Source: an uncultured Burkholderiales bacterium | GTDB taxonomy: Bacteria; Pseudomonadota; Gammaproteobacteria; Burkholderiales; Burkholderiaceae_C | Length of the DNA: 64,000 bases | Assembly: GCA_903932865.1 (NCBI GenBank) | Contig: CAIZHQ010000025.1 | Span: 62,001-126,000, forward strand | Reading direction: 5' to 3' | Shown: piece after piece, positions 41,660-51,441 of the stretch | Numbering within the stretch: the stretch's first letter is position 1 | Layout of the letters: each line of letters begins with the position of its first letter | The notes under the pieces: model-generated | Databases searched by the model: none | What the model saw: only the letters and a program-made list of their open reading frames with translations | Told to the model about the DNA's origin: nothing | Made by a program: the position numbers and the translations under genes

Positions 41660-42538
41660 TCAGCGGCTGAAGTAAAGGACGCCGATCTGGCCACTCCAGC
41701 TCAAGGTGCTGGGGCTGACGGCATTGACCTGGCCCAAATGGCGCGAGCTGCCCACTGTGCCAAACCAGGCCCATTGGGGCGTGAAGGCATAACGGTAACT
41801 CATGCCCAGACCCACCGAGCCCAAGCCAGAGTGCCAGCCTCCAGGTGGAGGGGGCAGCAGGCGCAGCTGGGTGGCCCAGTGGTCGGCTGTGGCCCATTCG
41901 ACGCCGCCGCTCAGGCTCAGCGCGCTGCGCTCGCTCAGTGGCAGGCCATAGGCAGCGCCCACCGACAAGGTGGTGCCGTCGCCACGGTCCATCAGGTCTT
42001 GCGTCACGTCGGAGCCCACAGACCAGCGTTTGCTCAGTTGGTAGTTCGCGCTCACACGGGCACGCAAGGTGTTTTTGCCCGAAGAAAAACCATCAAAGCT
42101 GCTGTTGTCCTGCAGGTTCTGGACACGCAGGGACAGCGCCACTTTCAGGCGTTCATCGTCGCGCAGCTGGTAGGCCAGGTTGGACTCTTTGCGGTAACCG
42201 CTGAAGGCCAACCATTCGTCGCCCGTGGCATGGCCCAAACGCCACCGCCCGTATCGCACGCCCAGGACCGGCCGCAGCGCCAGCTCGGTGTGGCCATCGG
42301 ACAATTCCCGGGTTTTGAGTTTCAGGCCCAGGGTGTAGCGCCAGCGGTGGCCATCATTTTGCGGGACGGCTGTCTCAGCTGCGGTCACCTCAAGCTCAGT
42401 CATTGGCGCTTCAGACTCCACTGTGGTTGTTGTCGCCATGGCCGCAGATGACATGCCCACACCGCACAAGGCGACCACCAGCCAAGAGCCCGTCGCCGAC
42501 AAGGGTGGGTTGGGGCAACTGGGGGCGCATGGGCTCAT
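41660..42538 (-). CDS. MipA/OmpV-family outer-membrane protein
   Basis: A 292-residue exported protein. After a Cys-containing N-terminus and signal-like stretch (SWLVVALCGVGMSSAAMA) comes a beta-barrel pattern of alternating hydrophobic strands with many Gly/Tyr/Trp, ending GQIGVLYFSR with the aromatic-rich last strand. MipA/OmpV proteins act as scaffold or porins in the outer membrane. Its place between gspE (stop 42545) and gspF (start 41649, ten bases away) implies co-expression with the secretion system. Family call is moderate: strand pattern and GMSYRYAFTPQWAWFGTVG suit it. Confidence 0.65.
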   Translation of the reverse strand: MSPCAPSCPNPPLSATGSWLVVALCGVGMSSAAMATTTTVESEAPMTELEVTAAETAVPQNDGHRWRYTLGLKLKTRELSDGHTELALRPVLGVRYGRWRLGHATGDEWLAFSGYRKESNLAYQLRDDERLKVALSLRVQNLQDNSSFDGFSSGKNTLRARVSANYQLSKRWSVGSDVTQDLMDRGDGTTLSVGAAYGLPLSERSALSLSGGVEWATADHWATQLRLLPPPPGGWHSGLGSVGLGMSYRYAFTPQWAWFGTVGSSRHLGQVNAVSPSTLSWSGQIGVLYFSR

Positions 42539-42544
42539 CGGGCG

Positions 42545-43951
42545 TCAGTCCCGCGTGACGCGCAGCAGCTCTTCGGCGCTGGTGATGCCCGCATCCACCA
42601 GGCGTTGGCCATCGTTGCGCATCAGCACCATGCCTTGGGCCAGGGCAGTGGTGCGCAGCTCGGCTTCGGCGGCGCGGTGGTGGATCTGGGCGCGGACCTC
42701 TTCGGTGGCCACCAGCAGCTCAAAAATGCCTGTGCGCCCGGCGTAGCCCGTTTGCCCGCAGGCAGCACAACCCGCACCATGGCAGGCGGTGCAGCGCTTG
42801 CGCACCAGGCGCTGGGCCAGCACGCCCAAAAGCGATGAGCTGAGCAAGAACGGCTCCACGCCCATGTCGATCAGGCGGTTGACGGCGCTGGCTGCGTCGT
42901 TGGTGTGCAGCGTGGCCAGGACCAGGTGGCCGGTGAGCGAGGCCTGGATCGCGATCTGCGCGGTTTCAAAGTCGCGGATCTCGCCGATCATGATCACGTC
43001 CGGATCTTGTCGCAAGATGGCGCGCAGGGCCTTGGCAAACGTCAGATCGATCTTGGCATTCACTTGGGTCTGGCCCACTCCGGGCAGCTCATATTCGATG
43101 GGGTCTTCCACCGTCATGATGTTGTGGCGTGTGGCATCCAATCGCTGCAGCGCGGCATACAGGCTGGTGGTTTTGCCCGAGCCCGTGGGGCCGGTCACCA
43201 GCAAAATGCCGTGGGGTTGGTGGATGAGTTGGTCCACCTGTTGCAGCACCGTGCCTTGCATGCCCACGGCCTCCAGGGTCAGGCGCGCTTCGCTTTTGTC
43301 GAGCAAGCGCAGCACGGCGCGTTCGCCATGCGCGCTGGGCAGGGTAGACACGCGCACATCCACCGCACGTGTGCCCAAGCGCAGGCTGATGCGGCCGTCT
43401 TGCGGGAGTCGTTTTTCTGCAATGTCGAGTTCGGCCATGATTTTCAGGCGCGAAATCAGTGCGGCATGCAGCGCCCGGTTCGGTTGTACAACTTCGCGCA
43501 GTGTGCCGTCTATGCGAAAACGCACACTCGAGTGGCGTTCGTAGGGCTCGATGTGGATGTCGCTGGCCCCGTCACGCGTGGCTTGGGTGAGCAAGGCATT
43601 GAGCATGCGGATGATGGGCGCGTCGTCGCTGGCCTCCAGCAGGTCTTCCACGGCGGGCAAGTCCTGCATCATGCGCGAGAGGTCGGCTTCGGACTCGACT
43701 TCGCTGACCACGGCAGCGGCGGTGGACGCGCCATGCGCCTGACCGCCCGAGTACGCTTCGTGGATGCGTTGGGCCAGGGCGGCGGCCTCCATGATTTGCA
43801 TCTGAAGGCTTGGACCTGCAAATTTGCGCGATACCTCGGACAAGGCCGAACGGTCACTGGCGTCACACCAGCTCAGGGTCAGGCGGTCGCCATCCCCCTC
43901 CAGCAGCAGTTTGCTGGTTCGGGCAAAGGCGTAGGGCAAAGGGTGGCGCAT
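42545..43951 (-). CDS. gspE: type II secretion ATPase GspE
   Basis: A 468-residue secretion ATPase. Walker A GPTGSGKTTSLY, Asp box TVEDPIEYELPG, Walker B DPDVIMIGEIRD, His box TGHLVLATLHTNDA. The tetracysteine zinc site is present but compact: CTACHGAGCAAC. It powers pseudopilus growth from the cytoplasm. Slightly shorter than E. coli GspE because the N-terminal N1E domain is reduced. Nine bases after gspD. Confidence 0.95.
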   Translation of the reverse strand: MRHPLPYAFARTSKLLLEGDGDRLTLSWCDASDRSALSEVSRKFAGPSLQMQIMEAAALAQRIHEAYSGGQAHGASTAAAVVSEVESEADLSRMMQDLPAVEDLLEASDDAPIIRMLNALLTQATRDGASDIHIEPYERHSSVRFRIDGTLREVVQPNRALHAALISRLKIMAELDIAEKRLPQDGRISLRLGTRAVDVRVSTLPSAHGERAVLRLLDKSEARLTLEAVGMQGTVLQQVDQLIHQPHGILLVTGPTGSGKTTSLYAALQRLDATRHNIMTVEDPIEYELPGVGQTQVNAKIDLTFAKALRAILRQDPDVIMIGEIRDFETAQIAIQASLTGHLVLATLHTNDAASAVNRLIDMGVEPFLLSSSLLGVLAQRLVRKRCTACHGAGCAACGQTGYAGRTGIFELLVATEEVRAQIHHRAAEAELRTTALAQGMVLMRNDGQRLVDAGITSAEELLRVTRD

Positions 43952-43960
43952 GGTGCTTGC

Positions 43961-46132
43961 TCAGGGCTGTCGGGACGGGGTTGCTGCAGGATCGGGCGCT
44001 GGGGGTGTCGCACCGCCCGTCCCCACTGTCGGCAACACGGCAGAACCATTGACTGGCAGGGGGCCCGTTGCGGCAGGCTGGAAGCTCTGTTGGTCCAGGC
44101 GCATTTGCTCATAACGCCCCATCGACAGGGCTTCAGTGGCCGCACCGTCGCGCACCACCACGGGCCGCAGAAACACCATGAGGTTGGTTTTTTTGCGGCT
44201 GCGGGCTTCGGACTTGAACAAATTGCCAAACAAAGGAATATCGCCTAGGCCTGGCACTTTTTCTTGGCTGGTGCTGGTGTCGTCTTGCAGCAAGCCGCCC
44301 AGCACGACGATGGAGCCGTCGTTCACCAGCACGTTGGTTTCAATGGAGCGCTTGTTGGTGATGAGGCCATCTTTGGAGCCAACGGACTTGGCGTCGACGT
44401 TGCTGACTTCTTGGTAGACCTGCATCTTGATCGTGCCGTTTTCGCTGATCTGTGGTCTGACGCGCAGTGTCAGGCCGACATCTTTGCGTTCAATGGTGGT
44501 GAAGGGGTTGGTGGTGCCCGCTGCTGCTGCTGCGTAGGAGCCGGTCACAAAGGGCACGTTTTGCCCAATCACGATCTTGGCTTCCTCGTTGTCCAATGTG
44601 AGTAAATTGGGTGTGGACAGCACGTTGGCATCGCCGTTTGACTGCAAAAACCGCGCCAAAGCACCGAGGGCCAAGGCACCGTTGCGTTGTGCGCCAACGG
44701 CAAGGTTCAGGCCTGTCGATGCCGTGTAATTGCCCGAAGCGGCCCCTGCAGCCACAGTCAGCAAGTTGGTACCGCCCACTGCAAAGTTGGTGCCCAACAA
44801 TCCCACAAGGCTTCCGTTGGTGCCGGTGCCGCTCATCCACTGCACGCCGAACTCTGCGGCCTTGTCAGCGCTGACCTCGGCGATCAGGCTCTCGACAAAC
44901 ACCTGAGCGCGGCGTTGGTCGAGCATGTCGATCACGCTGCGCAGCTGGCGGTATTGCGGCTCGGGGGCGGTGATGATGAGAGCGTTGGTGGCGGTATCGG
45001 CCTGGATCTGGCCGCCGGTGGAAGGCTGGGCCGAGGGGCTGGCGCTGCCCGCCGCCGCACCCGTCCCCGTTGCAGCCGGGTTGGTACCCAGCCCGCTGGT
45101 CACGCCACCGCTGCGCGCTTCGCCTGCGATGGCCGCGCGCAAGGTGGTGGCCAGTTTGGTGGCGTCGGCGTTCTTCAGGTACACCACATGGATGTTGCCG
45201 CTGGCCGCGCCCGGGCCCGTGGCGCTGGGTTGGTCAAGTTGGTCGACCAAGCTGCGCACCAGCGCCAGCCTGGCCGGGTTGGCCGCCCGCACGATGAGCG
45301 AGTTGGTGCGCACCTCGGGGATGACGGTGGTCTTGAACGAGTTGTCCGATTGGCCTTGTGCGGCAGGGGCTGCGGCAGCGCCCGATTCGATCAGGCGCTG
45401 CACCATGGGGGCCAGGTCACCCGCGATGGCGTGGCGCAGGCGCAGCACCTCGACGCCTGTGGCGTTGGACACGTCCAGCGCCGCGATGATGCGACCCAGG
45501 CGCTGCAGGTTGTCGCTGTAGTCGGTGATGACCAGCGCGTTGGTGCCGGGGTTGACGTTGATGGTGTTGTTGGGGCTGATCAGGGGGCGCAGCACCGGCA
45601 CCAGGTTGTTCACGTTTTCGTGGTTGAGTTTGAAGATTTGCGTGACGATTTGCCCGCTCCCGGCCGGCACGGCCCCGGCCGACACGGCGCTGCTTTGCAG
45701 CTTGGCTTCGGCCTCGGGCACTACGGTGTAAAGCCCGGCCGACTCCACCAGCGCAAAGCCCTGGGTGCGCAATTGCGCAGCAAACAGCCGCAGGGCCTGC
45801 GCCGGGGGCACGGGCACGTTGCTCGACAGCGACATCGTGCCCTTGACGCGCGGGTCAACCACCACGTTCGCACCCGACAAAGTGGCCAGGGTGCGGGCCA
45901 CGGCCTCGATCTCGGCGTTCACAAAATTGAGCGTGACGGGTTCACGGCGCGGGGCCTTGAGGGCCGGCGGGTTCGTGATCGGATTGACCACTGGGTTGGT
46001 GGCGGGCTTGTCCGCGCTTTGGGCATGCACCCCAGGCGCGAGCCAGCCCAGGGCCGCAAGGCAGGCCACGGCCAAAGCGCTGTGGGGCCAGCGGGCACGG
46101 TTCAAGGGGCGCATGTGAGCAAAGTCGTTCAT
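43961..46132 (-). CDS. gspD: type II secretion secretin GspD
   Basis: A 723-residue outer-membrane secretin. Signal peptide to VHAQ, then N0 (PVTLNFVNAEIEAVARTLATLSG region), three N1-N3 repeats (for example VNVNPGTNALVITDYSDNLQRL) and the secretin domain with VPGLGDIPLFGNLFKS and NLMVFLRPVVVRDG. A Gly/Ala/Thr-rich spacer near residues 360-400 is variable. It forms the exit channel. A short Ala/Pro-rich tail ends the protein. Confidence 0.95.
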   Translation of the reverse strand: MNDFAHMRPLNRARWPHSALAVACLAALGWLAPGVHAQSADKPATNPVVNPITNPPALKAPRREPVTLNFVNAEIEAVARTLATLSGANVVVDPRVKGTMSLSSNVPVPPAQALRLFAAQLRTQGFALVESAGLYTVVPEAEAKLQSSAVSAGAVPAGSGQIVTQIFKLNHENVNNLVPVLRPLISPNNTINVNPGTNALVITDYSDNLQRLGRIIAALDVSNATGVEVLRLRHAIAGDLAPMVQRLIESGAAAAPAAQGQSDNSFKTTVIPEVRTNSLIVRAANPARLALVRSLVDQLDQPSATGPGAASGNIHVVYLKNADATKLATTLRAAIAGEARSGGVTSGLGTNPAATGTGAAAGSASPSAQPSTGGQIQADTATNALIITAPEPQYRQLRSVIDMLDQRRAQVFVESLIAEVSADKAAEFGVQWMSGTGTNGSLVGLLGTNFAVGGTNLLTVAAGAASGNYTASTGLNLAVGAQRNGALALGALARFLQSNGDANVLSTPNLLTLDNEEAKIVIGQNVPFVTGSYAAAAAGTTNPFTTIERKDVGLTLRVRPQISENGTIKMQVYQEVSNVDAKSVGSKDGLITNKRSIETNVLVNDGSIVVLGGLLQDDTSTSQEKVPGLGDIPLFGNLFKSEARSRKKTNLMVFLRPVVVRDGAATEALSMGRYEQMRLDQQSFQPAATGPLPVNGSAVLPTVGTGGATPPAPDPAATPSRQP

Positions 46133-46222
46133 GGTGTTCAGGTCTTGAAACTGAGGGTGCAGAGTGGTTGCAGCTGGGGTGGAAGGTGAAGGTTGAGCAT
46201 GAGGGCGGAGGTTAAACCGGGT

Positions 46223-47062
46223 TCATCCCAAAGACAGCAAACTGCGCGCGCCTTGGCGGCGGCCCAGGATGTTGAGCAAATTATCGAACGCGGCCTCATG
46301 ACCTTCTGCCGCACTGGCTTCTCCTGTGAAGCGCAGCCGCTGGCCCACCCATTGGCCTTGGCCCGACAGCAGCAAGGGGCCTTGCAGCGTGCTCAGGTTC
46401 AAGCCCGGTGTGGGTGTGCCTTCGGGGGTGCCGGTCAAGGCGATGCGATAGCTGCCCATGGGCTTGACGGGGCTCAGGCGCGAAGACATTTCGTGCAGGC
46501 TTAGCTCCAGCAGGCCCTGCATTTGCAGACGGCCTTGCGTCCAGTGCAGTTGCAGTGCTTCGGTGCGCAGTTGCAACTGGCCTTCGGCCTGCAGCGTGTT
46601 CCAGGGCGCACCCAGGCCGCTGAGCAACGCAGCCGGCCAGATCGACTGGTGGTCACTGGCCTGCAGGTGAAGGGTGTTCCAGCCCAGAGCGGCTTGCACG
46701 CTGGCGGGTTGGGTCATGCAGCAGTCGGTTCGCCAGCCCAAACGCAGGCCAGACCCGGCGGGTGACAAGGTCCAGTGCAGCCGACCGGGCATAGCCTGCG
46801 GCTGACGGCTGCCCGGGCCGCCGCTGAGCAACAGCTGGGCCGAGCCTTGCCACACCGTACCTCGGGGGTTGAGCCATTGCACCTGGCCTTGGCTGGCCTG
46901 TGCCACACCCCAAGCCAGCCAGCGTGCAGGGGCCCACACCAAAAGCGCCAGGCCTAGGCCCGAGAGCGCGCCGAGCCAGGCCAAAGACCAGGGTGCACGC
47001 GCTGGGCTGGCTGTGTTGGCACTGGAGCGGCCAATGGCTGGCAGGTTGTTCATCGATTTCAC
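46223..47062 (-). CDS. gspN: type II secretion protein GspN
   Basis: A 279-residue protein with one N-terminal membrane helix (WSLAWLGALSGLGLALLVWAP) and a periplasmic part typical of GspN, with WLNPRGTVWQGSAQLLLSGG and the ending LSGQGQWVGQRLRFTGEA. Its ATG overlaps the gspM stop by ATGA. GspN is a non-essential component found in some type II systems. A 90-base gap to gspD follows. Confidence 0.85.
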   Translation of the reverse strand: MKSMNNLPAIGRSSANTASPARAPWSLAWLGALSGLGLALLVWAPARWLAWGVAQASQGQVQWLNPRGTVWQGSAQLLLSGGPGSRQPQAMPGRLHWTLSPAGSGLRLGWRTDCCMTQPASVQAALGWNTLHLQASDHQSIWPAALLSGLGAPWNTLQAEGQLQLRTEALQLHWTQGRLQMQGLLELSLHEMSSRLSPVKPMGSYRIALTGTPEGTPTPGLNLSTLQGPLLLSGQGQWVGQRLRFTGEASAAEGHEAAFDNLLNILGRRQGARSLLSLG

Positions 47063-47574
47063 GGCAGGCGCAACACCAGGCTGCCGCGCCAGGTGGCATC
47101 CGGGCTAAGGGGGTCGGGGGGGCTGGCGTGCTGCAGCTGGGCTTGTGTGGGCAAGGCCTGGGCGTTGTCACGCGCTTGGCTCAGCCAGCGGGCCAGTGCG
47201 GCGGCTGGGGCGGCTTGCAGGCTCAGGGTGGCGGTTTCACCCTGCAAGCTGATGCGCGCGTTGGGCCCGAGATCCGCTAGGCTTTTCTCCAGCCACTTGG
47301 CGGCATCGCTGCGGGAGATGGCCGCAGGCTTTTGCAGGCTCTGGGCTTGCGCTTGGAGTTGGCGCATGCGTTGGCTTTGGGCGTCGAGCAGGGCCTGGCG
47401 GGCGGGGGCCTCTTGCCAAGTGCGCAGCGCCGGGGCCAGGGCCAGCATCCACAGTGCGGCCAGTCCGATCACCCAGATACCCACGCCGAGTAACTGTTGT
47501 TCACGCGGGCTGCGCCGGGCCCAGGCGGCTTGCCAGCTGCCGCGCATTTGAGCGGTCAGGGTGTTGAGGCTCAT
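47059..47574 (-). CDS. gspM: type II secretion protein GspM
   Basis: About 171 residues. One membrane helix after RRSPREQQLLGVGIWVIG, followed by a coiled-coil-prone stretch and a ferredoxin-like periplasmic domain. The ATG at 47574 overlaps the gspL stop by ATGA, which decides the start; the frame upstream is a shadow of gspL. It stabilises GspL at the membrane. Confidence 0.88.
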   Translation of the reverse strand: MSLNTLTAQMRGSWQAAWARRSPREQQLLGVGIWVIGLAALWMLALAPALRTWQEAPARQALLDAQSQRMRQLQAQAQSLQKPAAISRSDAAKWLEKSLADLGPNARISLQGETATLSLQAAPAAALARWLSQARDNAQALPTQAQLQHASPPDPLSPDATWRGSLVLRLP

Positions 47575-48830
47575 GGCTTGGCCTGCGCTTGGGCGGTCAT
47601 CAACCAGCCGTCGCCTTGGGCACGCCAGGCATAGCCCAGGGCGCTCAGGCTTTGTGTCAAGGCTTGCTGCTGGGCTGCATCGGGCTGAAAGTCTTGCAGA
47701 CGCATCTGGCCCGTTTGGTAAGCCCATTGGCGCGGCGCGGCCAGTCCTGGCGGCAGGGCTTGGCCCAGCGCGGCCAGCATGGCTTCAAGGTCACCCGCAC
47801 CAAGCTGGCCTGAGCCTTGGCGCAGGCGCTCGACCTGTTGGGCCATTTGCATCGGCGCATCGACCACCACGCTGGTTTGCGGGAAGGTCTCGCGCAGCAC
47901 CTGGGCCCAGCTGCTTTGCTGGGCTTGCCAGTCGGCGCGGGTTTTCCAGGCCCAGGCGTTCAGGCCCAACAATTGCGCGGCCAGCAAGAGCCACAAGCCC
48001 CAGCGTGCGGGCCGCCATGCGGGGCTGTGCCACAGGCTGCTGGCGGCGCGTTGCCAGTTTTTCAGTTGGCGGCTGCGGGCGTTGGCGCGCAGCTCAAATT
48101 GGGCCAGGTCCCAATCACCTGCTATGGCGGCCAGCCAGTGCTGGGCCGGGGGCATGAGGCGCACGCCTGGGCCCAGCAGTTCCGTGGCCAAGGCCACCGC
48201 ACCGGGCTCGGCCAGCAGCGCGGCCGAGGCCCTCTCGGGCTCGGACAGTCCCAGTCGTTCATGGGCCGCCGATCCGGCTGGCCGCAGGGCTGGCCAGGGT
48301 TGGCCCCAAACACCACGTTCGGGGTGACTGACCCACAGACAGCCGGTGTCGGCATCGCCCAAGGCCGTGATTTGCACAGGGCGGGCTGTCGTGCCTGGCG
48401 AGAGTTCGGGCACGATGCGGTGCACGGGCAAACCCGCTTGCTCAAGGGCTTGCAGGTGGGCACTCAGCCAGGCTCGGTCGCACGCAGCCACCCAAGGGCG
48501 GGGGGTGTTGGGCCAGTCGGTTTGCAAGGCCAGGTGCACTTGCTCGGGGTCGTCCAGCAGACGGTCTTCCAGCAGGCCTTGCAAGGCCGCTTGCACGCGC
48601 TGGGCTTGTTTGTTCAGACCGGCGGGCAGCTCGACGCGGTGCCACGACAGCGCAGCAGCGGGCACCAGGGCCACGGTTTCGGTTTGGCGATCGGCAGCAG
48701 GCAGCAAAGCCGCCGCCGCCCACTGCAGTTTGAGTGGACGCGTGCCGGGCTCGGCCTCGACCCAGGCATGGGGGTAGGCGAGGGTGGGGCTGGCTGGGCC
48801 CAACGGCAGTTGGATGATCAGGGTGCGCAT
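47571..48830 (-). CDS. gspL: type II secretion protein GspL
   Basis: About 419 residues. The N-terminal cytoplasmic actin-like domain (LIIQLPLG...HRVELPAGL) binds GspE, one membrane helix (WGLWLLLAAQLLGLNAWAW) follows near residue 265, and a periplasmic domain ends the protein. The ATG at 48830 lies seven bases after the gspK stop. Sits in the usual K-L-M-N order. Confidence 0.9.
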   Translation of the reverse strand: MRTLIIQLPLGPASPTLAYPHAWVEAEPGTRPLKLQWAAAALLPAADRQTETVALVPAAALSWHRVELPAGLNKQAQRVQAALQGLLEDRLLDDPEQVHLALQTDWPNTPRPWVAACDRAWLSAHLQALEQAGLPVHRIVPELSPGTTARPVQITALGDADTGCLWVSHPERGVWGQPWPALRPAGSAAHERLGLSEPERASAALLAEPGAVALATELLGPGVRLMPPAQHWLAAIAGDWDLAQFELRANARSRQLKNWQRAASSLWHSPAWRPARWGLWLLLAAQLLGLNAWAWKTRADWQAQQSSWAQVLRETFPQTSVVVDAPMQMAQQVERLRQGSGQLGAGDLEAMLAALGQALPPGLAAPRQWAYQTGQMRLQDFQPDAAQQQALTQSLSALGYAWRAQGDGWLMTAQAQAKP

Positions 48831-48837
48831 GTGCAGA

Positions 48838-49842
48838 TCATTGTAGAGGGGCATCAAGTCGCAATTGGGGGCTGCGCACGCGCCAGAGCATGCGCACCTG
48901 GCCGCCTTCGCGCTGTACCAGCGCGGTCTCTTGCTGCACCACGTTGTCGATGCGCATGCGCCCCTGCACCTCAAAATAACGGCTTTGCACGCTGTGTTGT
49001 TTGTCGTCCAGCAATCGTCCTCTGGAGCCCAGGGCTTCTTGCGCGGCGTTCAGGCTGGCCCAGTGACCGCGCTGGCGCTGGGTCACGGCTTGCCGTGCTG
49101 AGGCCAGGTCCAGTCCGGGCAATACGGCCGAGAGCACTTCGGCGGAGGCGGTGTTCAGGTTCACGGGCGTGGCCTCGGGCAGCAAGGTGATGTGCGCCTG
49201 CAAGGCGGCCAGCGTACCGGGGCTGAGGCCCAGCCAGACCAGTTGCGCCGTTTGTTGGGGTAGCAAGGGGGCTGCGCCCGGGCTGTTGGTGTCCTGGGTG
49301 CCCGGGGGGGCTTGGCCAGCCTTGTTCGCTTGCCAACTGGCTTGCAGCTGCTGAGACAGGGTTTGCAGTTCGCCCAGCGGCAGGCCCAAGCGCTCGAACA
49401 AGGCAGCAAACCGGGCCAGCGCGTGGGCGGAAATTTGCCCGTCTTGGAGCAGGTTCATCACGTTCATGCGCGATTGGGCGTCGGTGATCTGACCCGACAA
49501 AAAGACCTCGGCATCGCCCTCGCGCCATTGCTGGTCTTGCGACAGGAAGGTTGACAGTTTGGATTCCTGCACCGGCAAGGCCCAAGGCTCTCCCAGATGG
49601 TCAGCGGCGGCGCCTTGCGAAGAAAGCGCGTCTTCGCGCAGGATCAGCCGCGTCCAGTCGAGTGCCCCAGTCATCATCCAGGCGGTCTGGCTGCGCCCAC
49701 GCTCGGCGATCTCGATTTCCACCTGTCGCCATTGCTGCCACAGCGCGGCGCTGGCCAGGGTGGCCACCAAAGCCACGGTGAGCATGGCCGTCAGCAAGGC
49801 CGCGCCGCGCTGGTGTATCAGGGGGCGTATGACGGGGCGCAT
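48838..49842 (-). CDS. gspK: type II secretion minor pseudopilin GspK
   Basis: A 334-residue large pseudopilin. N-terminal RGAALLTAMLTVALVATLAS is the type IV pilin-like helix after a short basic leader (RPLIHQRG), then SRMNVMNLL and VNLNTASAEVLSAVLPGLD from the helix-hairpin-like GspK core. The ATG overlaps the gspJ stop (TGATG), which sets the start. It caps the pseudopilus together with I and J. Confidence 0.92.
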   Translation of the reverse strand: MRPVIRPLIHQRGAALLTAMLTVALVATLASAALWQQWRQVEIEIAERGRSQTAWMMTGALDWTRLILREDALSSQGAAADHLGEPWALPVQESKLSTFLSQDQQWREGDAEVFLSGQITDAQSRMNVMNLLQDGQISAHALARFAALFERLGLPLGELQTLSQQLQASWQANKAGQAPPGTQDTNSPGAAPLLPQQTAQLVWLGLSPGTLAALQAHITLLPEATPVNLNTASAEVLSAVLPGLDLASARQAVTQRQRGHWASLNAAQEALGSRGRLLDDKQHSVQSRYFEVQGRMRIDNVVQQETALVQREGGQVRMLWRVRSPQLRLDAPLQ

Positions 49843-50603
49843 CACGATGGCGCTCCCGACAAGGTGGGGCGCACCCAGTCCAGGGTGAGCGTGCCCGAGC
49901 CTGCGGGGCCGGGGGGCAGGCTCAGCAGCAGCCGAACGCCGTCGGGGGTGGTGTCGTTGCCACTTGCGCTCGAGTTTGTGTTGGGATTGCCGGTGGTGCC
50001 TGAGGTGATAACGGCGCTCGACAAGGGGTTGGTCCAGCTGCCACCCCGGTGCACAAACAGCTGCCAGCCCGACAAGGGGTGAATCTGGATCTGGCCGGCA
50101 CGGGTGCTGTCGTTGGCGGCCTGGCCCCATTGCCCGGCCAATGCCCAGGCGCTTTGCCAGTCTTGGCGCTGGCTCAGAGGCGGCGATTGCCAACGCTGCC
50201 AGTCGCCGCCGCCGGGCCGGCCCGGGTCGCTGCGCCAAGTCCAGGCCACCACGCGCACGCTGGCGGGCACCGGCACGGGCTCGGTCTGACGGTTTGTCCC
50301 GCTGAGCTTGCTGTTGGGGGCGCTGCTGGGCAGGGGGGCGTCGGCGGTGCGCCGCGTCAGGCGCAGCACCTGGCCGTTCCAGTCCCAGCTCGGCGCGCCG
50401 GGCAGCTCAGCCAATTGGTCCAGGTCGGTTTGCCACTGCGCCAGGCCCGCTTGCAGGCTGCGGATCTCGTCGGAACGGCTTTGCAAATTGCTTTGGCTGC
50501 GCAGCATGCCGTCCAGCCCGCGCCAGGCCATCAGGCTCATCAAGGCCATCACGCTGATGGCCACCAGCACCTCGATCAGGGTGAAGCCACGCTCGGTCTT
50601 CAT
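49842..50603 (-). CDS. gspJ: type II secretion minor pseudopilin GspJ
   Basis: About 253 residues. Prepilin leader MKTERG and then FTLIEVLVAISVMALMSLMAW, followed by GspJ-type RSDEIRSLQAGLAQWQTDLDQL. The ATG at 50603 overlaps the gspI stop by TGATG. The central part has an inserted Ser/Asn/Thr-rich stretch (residues about 210-225). Confidence 0.9.
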   Translation of the reverse strand: MKTERGFTLIEVLVAISVMALMSLMAWRGLDGMLRSQSNLQSRSDEIRSLQAGLAQWQTDLDQLAELPGAPSWDWNGQVLRLTRRTADAPLPSSAPNSKLSGTNRQTEPVPVPASVRVVAWTWRSDPGRPGGGDWQRWQSPPLSQRQDWQSAWALAGQWGQAANDSTRAGQIQIHPLSGWQLFVHRGGSWTNPLSSAVITSGTTGNPNTNSSASGNDTTPDGVRLLLSLPPGPAGSGTLTLDWVRPTLSGAPS

Positions 50604-50956
50604 CAATTGCGCCCCATCACGGTGGACACCTGCAGCACGTAGGTGCCCTGGTCCAGCACACGCGCATCGACGCGCCTGAAATTGGGGTTTGGCGTGGGCC
50701 GCACCGACACTTCCACCTGCAGCAAGCGTCCGGCCTGCGTGCACTCGACGCTGGTGTTGCCCGTGTCCGGCAGTTGCCTGCGTAAGCGCAGCGCGATCAA
50801 TTGGTTGTCGGCGCAGATCTGCCCCAACATGCTCACCGTCTGGCGATCGGCATTGCGGCTGAGTGAGCCTGTGGCCTGCAGGCCCGCCATGAGTGCCACT
50901 GCCGTGATGCCCAGGGCCACCAGCACCTCGATCAGGGTGAAACCGCGTTGCTTCAT
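50603..50956 (-). CDS. gspI: type II secretion minor pseudopilin GspI
   Basis: About 117 residues. Leader MKQRG then FTLIEVLVALGITAVALMAG, the canonical prepilin peptidase site, and GspI features ADNQLIALRLRRQLPDTG. The start at 50956 overlaps the gspH stop by ATGA. Normal length for the family. Confidence 0.92.
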   Translation of the reverse strand: MKQRGFTLIEVLVALGITAVALMAGLQATGSLSRNADRQTVSMLGQICADNQLIALRLRRQLPDTGNTSVECTQAGRLLQVEVSVRPTPNPNFRRVDARVLDQGTYVLQVSTVMGRN

Positions 50957-51441
50957 GGCGAGACCTGTTCGCGCGTGCTTTGCACCCTGAAGGGACGCAG
51001 CCCATCGGTGACCACCCACAGCGTCTGACCCGGTGCCAGTGCGCTGGACACCGCCACCGCCTGAGGCGCGATCAGGGGTTCTGGCCCCAGGATGATGGCG
51101 CTGCCTGGCGCAGCGCGGGTGCTGTCGGTCAACCAGTTTTGCGGCAGGCCAGGCGGGGGCAGGCCTTCAAACACAAAGCTTTGCACGGGTTTGGCGGAGT
51201 TGTCTTGGGTGCGCCAGACCACCGGCAAACCGTTGGCGCGGGCCTGGGCGCGCCCGGTTTCCAGCAGCACGGCCAGGCGTTCAGCGTCGCGCTGCAGTGC
51301 GCTTTGCGCGCTGTCCCGCAGCGACAGGCTCACCCCCGCGGCGGCCACGGCGATCAGGGCCACCACCACCAGCAACTCCAGCAGTGTGAAGCCCAGGGGC
51401 AGGGCGCTTGGGCGTTTACTGCCAGCTGCCGAGGTCGGCAT
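50953..51441 (-). CDS. gspH: type II secretion minor pseudopilin GspH
   Basis: About 162 residues. A 16-residue leader ([17 protein letters not shown]) then [19 protein letters not shown], with [21 protein letters not shown] downstream. The ATG at 51441 lies inside the gspG coding region, 26 bases before its stop, so the two genes overlap. Minor pseudopilin near the tip. Confidence 0.88.
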   Translation of the reverse strand: MPTSAAGSKRPSALPLGFTLLELLVVVALIAVAAAGVSLSLRDSAQSALQRDAERLAVLLETGRAQARANGLPVVWRTQDNSAKPVQSFVFEGLPPPGLPQNWLTDSTRAAPGSAIILGPEPLIAPQAVAVSSALAPGQTLWVVTDGLRPFRVQSTREQVSP

